Source: Clostridia bacterium
Lineage (GTDB): Bacteria; Bacillota; Clostridia; Christensenellales; CAG-138
Length of the DNA stretch: 23,982 bases
Direction of reading: 5' to 3'
NCBI GenBank assembly: GCA_030530185.1
Contig: JAUMVL010000003.1
Location: 1 to 23,982, forward strand
The notes under the pieces were generated by a model. That model saw only the letters and a program-made list of their open reading frames with translations. It did not search any database and was not told the DNA's origin. Each line of letters begins with the position of its first letter. Within the stretch, counting starts at the first letter, position 1. Positions 8,069-16,003 of this stretch are shown here, in pieces. The translations under genes were made by a program, and so were the position numbers.

Positions 8069-8794
8069 TCAATACTTGTCTCTGTCCCAGAAATGTTGCA
8101 GAATTCTGGTGCGTTTCAGTGCAGTAACGCCGTCATAGGTCTCATACGGATCGGGCGCTTCCGGAACATAATCGTAAGGAACTTTCGGATTGAATATAAC
8201 AGGCCAATATGTGCTCGGCTTGTTGGCCAGAGCCGTAAAGACGTCCTTCATCTCATCATTGGTCCATTCTTTGTTATCCGTCAACTGCGAATACATGAAT
8301 CCTTTTTTGACTTCGGAATCGAAGATCATGAAATAGTGCAGATGATAGATCTTCCAGGAACCGTCCTTTTCCTTGATAAAGTCCGCGTAGTACCGTCCCG
8401 CAAGATATGTCTGGCATTTCGTCGCAGCAACGCCCTTGATGCCTCTTGCAAAACAGACCAGCTTGGCCGTTTTTCCGTCGCACGCCAGTTCGATCACCGG
8501 ACAAACGGCATGCTCTTCCAAAATCACACCGCGCTTTTTGGCCAGCCGACGGAATTGGTCGATGTAGGCCTCGACGGCTTCTTTGCCTTCGAACAATTCC
8601 GAATACGCTTCTTCGATGGAAACATCCGGCTGATCGAGTGCAAATAAAGAAAGCATTCCCTCTGCATGCTGCAGGTTATAATACTGCAAGAACGTGTTGA
8701 ACACGTTTTCCACTGTCTGAATGTCTGAAACACGCTGTGCTCTCGCCTTCAGGTCTTCGTACCGTTTGCGAAGCTGAATTTCTCTTTCATCCAT
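8069..8794 (-). CDS. SnoaL/NTF2-like protein C
   Basis: A 241-residue paralog. Key segments are FLQYYNLQHAEGML (35-48), FALDQPDVSIEEAYSE (51-66), middle His in EEHAVCP (His95), WKIYHLHYF (147-155) and tail VPEAPDPYETYDGVT. After the TR of the tail it has an extra WDRDKY ending, shared only with paralog H (14526-15248), with which it shows long runs of near identity. Start ATG at 8794 follows GGAGGAGCAAACCT. As with all nine, there is no signal peptide, so it acts in the cytoplasm. Confidence 0.8.
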   Translation of the reverse strand: MDEREIQLRKRYEDLKARAQRVSDIQTVENVFNTFLQYYNLQHAEGMLSLFALDQPDVSIEEAYSELFEGKEAVEAYIDQFRRLAKKRGVILEEHAVCPVIELACDGKTAKLVCFARGIKGVAATKCQTYLAGRYYADFIKEKDGSWKIYHLHYFMIFDSEVKKGFMYSQLTDNKEWTNDEMKDVFTALANKPSTYWPVIFNPKVPYDYVPEAPDPYETYDGVTALKRTRILQHFWDRDKY

Positions 8795-8810
8795 AGGTTT
8801 GCTCCTCCTG

Positions 8811-9512
8811 TCAATACGGTCTTGTTTTCGTTAAATCATCGGATTGATCCCACACAGCATACGGCGCGGGAGGTTCTGGATACGGGTACATATGCCCATC
8901 CTTGCGGAAATAGTCGGTATATGGACTGGGTTCCGGCGGAACGGTGATATTTTTGCTGTGGATGCTGTCGAGTTCCTCGTACAGGCATTCCTTCCAATAA
9001 CTGCGATTTTGGTACATCCAGCCTAAGCCGGCATCTCCCTCAATGAAATTGAACCAGTGCCAATGCCAGATTTTCCACTCGCCGTTGACTTTTCGCAGAT
9101 CGTGGTAGTATTTTGCCATTGACCACACCTGCGAGCGACCGAGTGCCAGGCATTTGAATCCGGGCGACATTTCGGCCGTTTTCGCGGTAATCCCCTCCTC
9201 GTCTATTTCAATCACTTTGCATGCAGATTCATGCTGCACAAGCGCGCCGGGCATCCGTGCCAAAGACGGCCGCTGGTCGAAAAACTCCAAATTCGGCCGG
9301 GAGCCCATCAACCGGCCCTTGTTGACGTCCGACCAAACGAGGGGAAGATCCCAGTCCACCGTCGCCGTAATATTGTTGGCATCTGCCGCTTGAAAATAGA
9401 GAAGATATCGATTGATGATATTGGATATCGCAATGCAGTCTTCCGCATGCGTGATTTTCTTTTCCAGCGCGTCCAATCGACGCTCTGCCGCTTCGCATTC
9501 TGCTCTCTCCAT
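8811..9512 (-). CDS. SnoaL/NTF2-like protein D
   Basis: A 233-residue paralog of the D/E/F subtype. Subtype marks are RYLLYFQAADANNIT (35-49), LEFFDQRPSLARMPGALVQH (75-94, ending in the conserved His94), SPGFKCLALGRSQVWSMAKY, WKIWHWHWF (146-154) and RSYWKECLYEELDSIH (170-185). The tail is YPEPPAPY ending TRPY. The start is uncertain: ATG at 9512 leaves a 20-base gap to the previous stop with GTGAGG about 12 bases upstream, while a TTG at 9536 would overlap that stop. Paralog E lies directly upstream and is very similar, suggesting a tandem duplication. Confidence 0.78.
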   Translation of the reverse strand: MERAECEAAERRLDALEKKITHAEDCIAISNIINRYLLYFQAADANNITATVDWDLPLVWSDVNKGRLMGSRPNLEFFDQRPSLARMPGALVQHESACKVIEIDEEGITAKTAEMSPGFKCLALGRSQVWSMAKYYHDLRKVNGEWKIWHWHWFNFIEGDAGLGWMYQNRSYWKECLYEELDSIHSKNITVPPEPSPYTDYFRKDGHMYPYPEPPAPYAVWDQSDDLTKTRPY

Positions 9513-9532
9513 CTCTGAATCTGTCCTCACTT

Positions 9533-10240
9533 TCAATATCCTCTGGTTCGCTTGAAATCTGAGTTTCCGTCAAAGGTCTGGTAAGGATCCGGCGGTTCCG
9601 GATACAAATATAGGTGTCCGTCTTTTCTGTAATTGTCCTGGTATTCCACAAACACCGGCGGAACTGTGATATTTCCGTTGTGAATGCTGTCGAGTTCATC
9701 AAACATACATTCTTTCCAGTAACTGCGATTCTGATACAGAAGGCCGTAGGCCGCTTCTGCTTCGCAAACAACGAACCAGTGCCGATGGAAAATCAGCCAC
9801 TGTCCGTCAATCTGTTTAAAATCGTGATAACACTTGCCCATGGACCACACCTGCGAACGTCCGAGCGCGAGACATTTGTAGCCCGGTGCGAAGTCGCAAG
9901 TCTTTGCCGTCATGCAGTCATCCGCTACCTCAACAATCATGGAACACGACTCATGCTCCACCAGCGCACCCGGCATACGCGCAAGCGCAGGACGTTGATC
10001 GAAAAACTCCAGACTTGCCCTTCCGCCGTCCAGGCGCGCACCCATTCCGGCGTCGATCCAGATATCGGGATCGTCCCAAGCGCAAGTTCCATGCGTGATC
10101 CCATTGCAGTCTGCGCCCTGAAAATATGTTTCATAGCGGTTCAGCGTTTTGGTAACTTCTATGCGAATTTCGGCTTTTCGGATTTGCAGTTCGACGGCAT
10201 CCAGTTTTTGCTCCAACAAATCCAATTCTTCCTTAGTCAT
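9533..10240 (-). CDS. SnoaL/NTF2-like protein E
   Basis: A 235-residue paralog, tandem neighbour of D. It has RYETYFQGADCNGIT (35-49), FFDQRPALARMPGALVEHES (79-98, His96), APGYKCLALGRSQVWSMGK, a variant core strand WLIFHRHWF (148-156) instead of WKIWH, and RSYWKECMFDELDSIH. The tail is YPEPPDPYQTFDG ending TRGY. ATG at 10240 follows GAGGAGATGGC. It is the first gene of the five-gene block and lies 94 bases after the binding-protein stop, behind a strong hairpin. Confidence 0.8.
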   Translation of the reverse strand: MTKEELDLLEQKLDAVELQIRKAEIRIEVTKTLNRYETYFQGADCNGITHGTCAWDDPDIWIDAGMGARLDGGRASLEFFDQRPALARMPGALVEHESCSMIVEVADDCMTAKTCDFAPGYKCLALGRSQVWSMGKCYHDFKQIDGQWLIFHRHWFVVCEAEAAYGLLYQNRSYWKECMFDELDSIHNGNITVPPVFVEYQDNYRKDGHLYLYPEPPDPYQTFDGNSDFKRTRGY

Positions 10241-10273
10241 GCCATCTCCTCATGATTTGAACCTTGTATGGAA

Positions 10274-10308
10274 GTATCTGCGCCCGCCTTCTCGTCGGGC
10301 GCAGATAC
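10274..10308 (-). terminator. Strong intra-operon hairpin after the binding-protein gene
   Basis: A perfect 13-bp stem (10274-10286 with 10296-10308, GTATCTGCGCCCG and its complement) with a nine-base loop sits between the binding-protein stop and paralog E. On the minus strand it lacks a following T-run, so it more likely stabilises the upstream mRNA end or partly attenuates than fully terminates. Such hairpins are known behind binding-protein genes, which need higher expression than permeases. Confidence 0.6.
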
Positions 10309-10334
10309 AAGATCTTTACGGATTTTACCGATGT

Positions 10335-12023
10335 TTATTTTTCAAGCCATGCTTTCCACAGCGTTGCAGTGGTGTACTCAACTGCATTAAGGCCATCGTC
10401 GTGGAGCTTTGCGCTCTTGATAATGGGCTGATATACCGTAACGATCGGATCCAGATCGCAAATCTCGTCAATCATGATGCCCTGTGCCTTGCGAATATTG
10501 GCGGCGGCATCTTCCGGCGTCGTAGAACTGCACGCTGCAACGATCGCATCATTAAGATTATCCGGACGGAGCAGGGACGTCAGTCCGAGAACGATGCCGC
10601 TCAGACCTTGCTTAAACATCGAGGACATCTGGGTCGTAACGTCGATCGGGAGCGAAGACGTGTGGAAGAACAAGCCGGTATGCCAGCCGGAGAGGTTTGC
10701 AGAGAAGTCACCGGTTTCCTGAACATCGACTTTCATGTCAATGCCGATTTCCTTCATCATGTCCTGAATTGCAGTGACGCACTTTACCTGCATGACGTCG
10801 TTGCGGACGATGCAAGTCGTTTCAAAGCCATTCGGATAACCGGCTTCTGAAAGCAGCTCCTTGGCCTTGACGGGATCGTACGGATACCCCTTGACATCCT
10901 CGCTGTAGAACACAGAACCCTGCGGCGCGAACTGATTCGTTACCATGCCGTAATTGCTGTACACGCCGTTGAGCAGGCCTTCCTTGTCAATTCCGTAGCA
11001 AACTGCCTGACGAACTCTTACATCATAGAACGGGTTAACCACACCGTTGTACTCCTCGTCGGTGCAGTTGAAGTTGAGCAACGCGATCTGCGACGGCATA
11101 CCGAGGCAGGCAATCATGCCTTCTGCGGTCAGTTCATCGACCAGTTTATAATCGGTGCAGTAGAGAACCTGCGCATTGCCGAGTTCCAGGTCGCCTGCGG
11201 CAACGGTCGTGTCGCCGTAAATCTTGACCGTTACGCTGTCCAGATTCGGGGTGCCCTGCCAGTAATCGTCAAAGCGGACGAAGGTCTTTGAAACGTCGCG
11301 CTCCCAGCTGTCCAATTTGAACGGACCGGTGCCGCATACGTTCTCCAGATACCAGTTGGGATCGCCGTTTGCAGCTTCCTTGGAAACCATGATGCCGCAC
11401 TCACGAGCGAGCGAATACGGAATGGTTGCATCCCACTGAGACAGATGAATGACGAACTCATAGTCGCCGGTCTTTTCGATGGATTCCACATTGCTGAAGA
11501 ACGCTGCGCTCTTGATACCAAGTTCCTTATAGTTCTGGAGCGTCCAGACTGCGCTGTCCGCGTTCAGTTCGGAACCGTCATGGAACTTGATGCCTTTCCG
11601 CAGGGTGATGGTGTATGTCCGGTTTTCCGGATCCGGCACATATCCTTCGGCGAGGAACGGAACGACGCCACCTTGGTTGTCATAGTGGAAGAGCATTTCA
11701 TAAGCCGTCAGTGAGAACTGGAACCGATCGTTGAAGCTCTGCAGCTGATACCAGGCAATGTGCGTAACTTCCGCGGTATCGATTATGACCAAATCTCCGC
11801 CTTTTTTGTCATCCGTTTCCGCAGCCGGCTGATTCGCAGTAGGCTCATTGCTGTCGGAAGTGCTTGGCGCAGCGACATTCGATCCGGTGCCCGTGGAAGA
11901 CTGCGTGGACTGTTGTGTGTTGTCTGTGCTCGGCGCTGCAGTTCCGCTGCCGGTGCAGGCACACAATCCGACAAGCATCACAAGAGCGAGCAACAGGCTA
12001 CCAAAGCGCTTTACGAGTTTCAT
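10335..12023 (-). CDS. dppA: Family 5 extracellular solute-binding lipoprotein (DppA/OppA-like)
   Basis: A 562-residue binding protein. The N-terminus MKLVKRFGSLLLALVMLVGL then CAC is a lipoprotein signal, with the likely lipidated Cys at residue 23. A Ser/Thr/Ala-rich linker of about 50 residues follows. The mature domain shows the family 5 pattern: a tract like LAEGYVPDPENRTYTITLRK (cluster 5 start), HDGSELNADSAVWTLQNY and the CGTGPFKLDSWERD motif. It captures substrate outside the membrane and delivers it to DppBCDF. ATG at 12023 follows AAAGGAGG. It is separated from dppBCDF by five SnoaL-like genes. Substrate cannot be read from sequence; this family binds peptides but also sugars, opines, metal chelates and other compounds. 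Confidence 0.92.
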   Translation of the reverse strand: MKLVKRFGSLLLALVMLVGLCACTGSGTAAPSTDNTQQSTQSSTGTGSNVAAPSTSDSNEPTANQPAAETDDKKGGDLVIIDTAEVTHIAWYQLQSFNDRFQFSLTAYEMLFHYDNQGGVVPFLAEGYVPDPENRTYTITLRKGIKFHDGSELNADSAVWTLQNYKELGIKSAAFFSNVESIEKTGDYEFVIHLSQWDATIPYSLARECGIMVSKEAANGDPNWYLENVCGTGPFKLDSWERDVSKTFVRFDDYWQGTPNLDSVTVKIYGDTTVAAGDLELGNAQVLYCTDYKLVDELTAEGMIACLGMPSQIALLNFNCTDEEYNGVVNPFYDVRVRQAVCYGIDKEGLLNGVYSNYGMVTNQFAPQGSVFYSEDVKGYPYDPVKAKELLSEAGYPNGFETTCIVRNDVMQVKCVTAIQDMMKEIGIDMKVDVQETGDFSANLSGWHTGLFFHTSSLPIDVTTQMSSMFKQGLSGIVLGLTSLLRPDNLNDAIVAACSSTTPEDAAANIRKAQGIMIDEICDLDPIVTVYQPIIKSAKLHDDGLNAVEYTTATLWKAWLEK

Positions 12024-12051
12024 GTTTTTTTCCTCCTTTTATTTTCCCAAA

Positions 12052-12101
12052 ATGAAGTATCGCTTCATAAGAGTACAGGTACTTACGCCGCTTCGCTGCG
12101 G
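12052..12101 (-). other. Cluster of small inverted repeats upstream of the binding-protein gene
   Basis: The 81-base gap between lyase-like protein 2 and dppA contains three small palindromes: ATGAAG/CTTCAT (12052-12068), AGTAC/GTACT (12072-12083) and CCGC/GCGG (12088-12101). No promoter could be recognised there. They may act as mRNA processing or stability structures, but each is short. Confidence 0.3.
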
Positions 12102-12104
12102 TTT

Positions 12105-13061
12105 TCAAAATGCATCGTCCTCCCGGACGAAGAACGGTGTGATCCGTTTTGCCAAAGCGTCTTCCGGGTTCACCACATAGCGCGATTCTTTTTCCGCCCA
12201 ATAGCCATCCCGAAGATAGAACGTCATTGGCGAAAAACACTTGTAACCCGTATCATCATAGTGGGTATGCACATACACGTTTGTTTTGGATTCCATGACA
12301 TGACGGCCGGCATCCAGCATCGCGATCATAGCTGCATGCATCGAATAATGCACGCCAACCATTTTGTACCGGAGTTTGGCCATCTCATCGAGATCCACAT
12401 CCGGAATCCCTTCATGCGATCCGAGATCCGGATACCAGAGCAGTCCCGGCACGTTTTCGGAAATTCTTGCTGCGATCTCCGCTTTTCTCTGCCAGGGAAC
12501 ACCGTTCAATCCGAGCGGACAGATCATATCCGCACCGGCTTCCACATACCGGCGCATCCGTTCCACGGCCGCATCGAAGTGTTCCAAAAGATTTTCATCG
12601 CAGCGCGCTATCAGGAATGCATCCGTTCCTGCTTCCAGCATGCCGTCCTTTGCCGCGCGGAATCGCACACACGCTTCTTCCACGGGAATCAATCCGGCCT
12701 TGGACTGTGCCGCAGCATCCGTGATCAAAATGCCGGATGCGCCGGCTTTGGCCAGACGTTTGCAGGCGTACCAGGTATTCAAAGCCCGTCCAAACCCGAA
12801 ACCGTCATCTGCATCGATGATCAGCGGCATCCGGACCGCCTCCGTAATCCTTTCGGTAATCATGCAGAACTCGTCAATGGACAACAGTTGCAGATCGGGG
12901 ATCCCCGTCAGAGCGCAGGCGAAGTCACCACTGGACAGCATGATACACTCAAAGCCGTTGATCTCCGCAGCCCGTGCAGAAGCACAGTCGTGAAGTTCCG
13001 GGACGATGATCATCTCGTCCCTTTTCAGCAGGTCCTGCAGTTTGATCTTTGTACGATCCAT
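12105..13061 (-). CDS. Isocitrate lyase/PEP mutase-family protein 2
   Basis: A 318-residue paralog of the protein at 1877-2821. Shared features are PELHDCASARA (21-31), the metal strand IDADDGFGFG (82-91), IARCD (151-155), WYPDLGSHEGIPDVDLDE (209-226) and a C-terminal NDTG/DDTG...GYW segment. The family IEDQ motif reads ILITDA, so both the metal-linked Glu and the Gln are lost, and no KKCGH loop is seen. Start ATG at 13061 follows CAGGAGAACAGACC. It lies between SnoaL-like F and the binding protein. Two diverged copies in one operon suggest two related bond-cleaving steps or a heteromeric enzyme. Confidence 0.8.
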   Translation of the reverse strand: MDRTKIKLQDLLKRDEMIIVPELHDCASARAAEINGFECIMLSSGDFACALTGIPDLQLLSIDEFCMITERITEAVRMPLIIDADDGFGFGRALNTWYACKRLAKAGASGILITDAAAQSKAGLIPVEEACVRFRAAKDGMLEAGTDAFLIARCDENLLEHFDAAVERMRRYVEAGADMICPLGLNGVPWQRKAEIAARISENVPGLLWYPDLGSHEGIPDVDLDEMAKLRYKMVGVHYSMHAAMIAMLDAGRHVMESKTNVYVHTHYDDTGYKCFSPMTFYLRDGYWAEKESRYVVNPEDALAKRITPFFVREDDAF

Positions 13062-13083
13062 GGTCTGTTCTCCTGTGCTGTTC

Positions 13084-13785
13084 TCAATAACCGCGCGTGT
13101 TCAGCATGTCGTCCTCATGCTCATAGGTCTCATACGGCTGCGGCGGTTCCGGATACAGATAGAACACCGCATCCGGCCGAAACGTCTCTGCACCGGAATC
13201 CGGTCCGAGTCCGCCCTCGATGTTCTTGTTGTGAATGCCGTCCAGTTCTGAGAACAGGCACTCCTTCCAATAACTCATGTTCTGGTATAACCAACCGTAA
13301 GCGGCATGTCCTTCTACCGCAAGCATCGCATGCCAGTGCCAGAGCTTCCAAACGCCGTCCGTTTTGATCAAATCTTGATAATATCGGCTTTGAGACCAGG
13401 TCTGCGCATGCCCATACGCAAGGCATTTAAATCCGGGTGAAAAACTGCTCACCTTTGCGCTCTTTCCGTCCTTAGCGACTTCGATCACGGGAGATGCGCA
13501 TTCATGCTGCACAATGGCGCCCTGATACCGCGCGAGCGTTGGCCGCTGGTCGAAGAACTGCAAATTGCTGCGCGGCCCGAGCACACGTCCACCCATCCAC
13601 GCCTCCGACCAGACTCTCGGCTCCGGCGCATCCCAGTTCACGGTCGATGTAATCCCGTTGCAATCCGCGCCTTGGAAATACAGCAGATAGGTATCAATGC
13701 ATTTACGGATGGCGAGGATGTCCTCATCACGGGTAATCTGCGCTTCCAATTCATCCAGTTGCGCATGCATTTCCTGTTCGGTCAT
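13084..13785 (-). CDS. SnoaL/NTF2-like protein F
   Basis: A 233-residue paralog of the D/E/F subtype: TYLLYFQGADCNGIT (32-46), LQFFDQRPTLARYQGAIVQH (75-94), SPGFKCLAYGHAQTWSQSRY, WKLWHWHAM (146-154) and MSYWKECLFSELDGIH (170-185). The tail is YPEPPQPYETYEH ending TRGY. Start ATG at 13785 follows GAGGAGGATTGT. It is the last of the upstream four-gene block. Confidence 0.8.
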   Translation of the reverse strand: MTEQEMHAQLDELEAQITRDEDILAIRKCIDTYLLYFQGADCNGITSTVNWDAPEPRVWSEAWMGGRVLGPRSNLQFFDQRPTLARYQGAIVQHECASPVIEVAKDGKSAKVSSFSPGFKCLAYGHAQTWSQSRYYQDLIKTDGVWKLWHWHAMLAVEGHAAYGWLYQNMSYWKECLFSELDGIHNKNIEGGLGPDSGAETFRPDAVFYLYPEPPQPYETYEHEDDMLNTRGY

Positions 13786-13807
13786 ACAATCCTCCTCATC
13801 GGTTCGA

Positions 13808-14512
13808 TCAATATTCCCTCGTCTTCCGCATAGACGTCATCCCGTCCCATGCAGCATACGGTTCCGCCGGCTCCGGCATCAGATAGTTCTTCTTCTTCGG
13901 ATCGAAATGCGTCGGGTACGCCCAATCTTCCGGATAAGAACTCTTTTCTCTTTCCACTCGAAGCGTTTCCTCATAGGCGTCAGCAAGATTCGGATCCGTA
14001 AACTCCGCTTTATGCGCCGTTTGCTGTTTCAGCCAGCCGACCGTGACCGGCGCTTCGAATGTCGAGAACCATTGAATGTGCCAGATCTTCCATTCGCCCT
14101 GTGCGTTCCGAATGAAGTCCACATAGTACTTTCCGTAACACCAGTTCTGCATCTGTGCCTTTGCCATGGCGTCGCAGCTCGGCGACATAGCCGTTACCTT
14201 CGCCGTCTTCCCGTCTTCTGCGACAGCAACGACTTCGGTGGTTACATAATGGTACATCAGAATACCTGGTTTCTTGGCGATGATCGGCATATAGGAGAAG
14301 TAACGACGAATGTTCTCCAAACCGACCACTTTTCCTTCGTCCGCAACTTCCAGCGAAACATCCGGTTCATCGGCAAACTGTGCCATCACGCCTTCGATGT
14401 GCTCCTGGGAGTAATAATTCACATAACGGTGCAGCGTTTTCAGTACTTCGTTGACTGCACAGTTTCGATCGGCAAGTGCTTTGAGTTCTGCAAATTCTTT
14501 TTCAAAATCCAT
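13808..14512 (-). CDS. SnoaL/NTF2-like protein G
   Basis: A 234-residue paralog, partner of B: LHRYVNYYSQEHIEGVMAQF (27-46), KPGILMYHY (81-89, His88), AMSPSCDAMAKAQMQNW, GKYYVDFIRN, WKIWHIQWF (141-149), WAYPTHFDP and tail MPEPAEPYAAWDGM ending TREY. ATG at 14512 follows AAGGAGGCGCAAACC. It follows H, just as B follows C in the other block. Confidence 0.8.
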   Translation of the reverse strand: MDFEKEFAELKALADRNCAVNEVLKTLHRYVNYYSQEHIEGVMAQFADEPDVSLEVADEGKVVGLENIRRYFSYMPIIAKKPGILMYHYVTTEVVAVAEDGKTAKVTAMSPSCDAMAKAQMQNWCYGKYYVDFIRNAQGEWKIWHIQWFSTFEAPVTVGWLKQQTAHKAEFTDPNLADAYEETLRVEREKSSYPEDWAYPTHFDPKKKNYLMPEPAEPYAAWDGMTSMRKTREY

Positions 14513-14525
14513 GGTTTGCGCCTCC

Positions 14526-15248
14526 TTAATACTTGCTTCTATCCCACATATGGTGCAGGTAGCGCGTGCGCTTCTGGTCGGTCATTCCGTCGTAGTGCTC
14601 ATAAGGCTCGGGCGCTTCCGGAATGTAGTCATACGATGCGTTCGGATTGAACACAACGGGCCAATAAGTGCTCGGCTTGTTCGCAACTGCCGTGAACACA
14701 TCCGCCATTTCCGGGATCATCCATTCCTGCTTGTTTGTGATGGACTGATTCAAAAATCCGACTTTCACCGGCGTATCAAAAATCACAAACCAATGCAGAT
14801 GCCAGATTTTCCACGATCCGTCCGCTTGTTTCTTGAAATCGGCATAGTACCGGCCAGCCGTATACGTCTGCAAATCAGCAGCATCGATCCCCTTCAGGCC
14901 GCGGGAAAAGGATACCAGTTTTGCCGTTTCTCCGTCGCCCGCAACCTCAATCACCGGACAGACTGCAGTTTGTTCCAAAAGCACGCCGGTTTTTCCGGCC
15001 AGGCGACGGAAACAGTCAAAGTATTCCGCAAGTTTTTCCTTGCCCTCAAACACTTCCGAGTACGCTTCCTCGATGGAAACGTCCGGCTCGTCCAGCGCGA
15101 AGCAGGAAAGCATTCCTTCCTTATGCTGCAGATTGTAGTATTGCAGGAATTTGTCGAATACGTTTTCTACTTCCTGAATCGCACGTACCCGTTCAGCCCT
15201 CTTTTTCAGCTGCTCCATCCGTTCCTGCACGGTCAATTCATTTGCCAT
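14526..15248 (-). CDS. SnoaL/NTF2-like protein H
   Basis: A 240-residue paralog, partner of C: FLQYYNLQHKEGML (34-47), FALDEPDVSIEEAYSE (50-65), WKIWHLHWF (146-154), KPSTYWPVVFNP, and tail IPEAPEPYEHYDGMT followed by TR and a WDRSKY ending. The central His found in most paralogs is replaced: the motif reads LEQTAVCP where C has LEEHAVCP. I chose ATG at 15248 with AGGAGAAGAAGCG upstream; an in-frame start at 15308 would run 43 bases into the preceding gene. Confidence 0.8.
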   Translation of the reverse strand: MANELTVQERMEQLKKRAERVRAIQEVENVFDKFLQYYNLQHKEGMLSCFALDEPDVSIEEAYSEVFEGKEKLAEYFDCFRRLAGKTGVLLEQTAVCPVIEVAGDGETAKLVSFSRGLKGIDAADLQTYTAGRYYADFKKQADGSWKIWHLHWFVIFDTPVKVGFLNQSITNKQEWMIPEMADVFTAVANKPSTYWPVVFNPNASYDYIPEAPEPYEHYDGMTDQKRTRYLHHMWDRSKY

Positions 15249-15265
15249 CGCTTCTTCTCCTTTAC

Positions 15266-15952
15266 TCAATAACCACGAGTGTTCTTTGCCGCCCGATAGC
15301 CGTCCCACGTCTGATATTCATCCGGCGGTTCCGGCAGCAGTACCTGCACTTCATCGGGTTTAAAGTAATCCATATACGAATCCGCAGCTTCCGTGAGCAT
15401 TCCAGGGCGCGGCTCCTCGCTCAGCGCAGGGTACTCATCTTCGAGATAGTACGAACGGTTTTGGAACAGCCATCCGTAATTGAAGTCTGCATCTGCAATC
15501 ATTATCCACTGCAATCGCCAGATCTTCCATTCCCCATCTTCCCGTATCATCTCAAAGCTGTATTTGCCGAGCAGATTCACCTGAGACCCGGTCGGTGCCA
15601 GTCCCTTGAAGCCCGATGCGTTCGCCGTAACACGCGCTGTTTTTTCATCCGACGCGATCACAATCACTTCCGTGGTAATCTCATGGCTTACAATGGTGCC
15701 GGGCAACCGAACCAGCATCGGTCTGTTTCCGTAAAACTGTGAGATTGCTTCCCTTCCGCTCACCTTGCTGCTTCCGAAAATCAATTCAGGTGCTTCCGTC
15801 CGGGCAAAGCAGGAAAGGATACCGTCCACGTTTCCCGTATGAAACCATGCGGCATATTTTCTGATTCTGTTCTGAATGGCAGCAATCGCTTCCTCGTGCC
15901 GGATTTCCCTTTCCAGCCCATCCAGCAACTGCATCATTTCCTGATCCTTCAT
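15266..15952 (-). CDS. SnoaL/NTF2-like protein I
   Basis: A 228-residue paralog, partner of A: RKYAAWFHTGNVDGILSCFA (31-50), middle His in VSHEITT (His90), GFKGLAPTGSQVNLLGKY, core strand WKIWRLQWI (142-150), DYFKPDE (195-201) and tail LPEPPDEYQTWDGY ending TRGY. The core strand has Arg where eight paralogs have His. ATG at 15952 follows GAGAGGAGTTTCTCC; the ATG at 15973 lacks as good a site. It is the first SnoaL-like gene of the operon, following the cyclase-family gene. Confidence 0.8.
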   Translation of the reverse strand: MKDQEMMQLLDGLEREIRHEEAIAAIQNRIRKYAAWFHTGNVDGILSCFARTEAPELIFGSSKVSGREAISQFYGNRPMLVRLPGTIVSHEITTEVIVIASDEKTARVTANASGFKGLAPTGSQVNLLGKYSFEMIREDGEWKIWRLQWIMIADADFNYGWLFQNRSYYLEDEYPALSEEPRPGMLTEAADSYMDYFKPDEVQVLLPEPPDEYQTWDGYRAAKNTRGY

Positions 15953-16003
15953 GGAGAAACTCCTCTCATGCACGATTTTTTCCCGCCGGAACGGATCCGG
16001 CGC

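Noticed and set aside
11760..13367. Plus-strand open frame of 535 codons
   Set aside because: Spans the reverse of three well-supported minus-strand genes and the gap between them; no motifs and no start signal.
6657..15952. Polyketide antibiotic biosynthesis cluster (SnoaL is a polyketide cyclase)
   Set aside because: No ketosynthase, acyl carrier protein, aromatase or tailoring gene is present; an importer and LacI control fit catabolism better.
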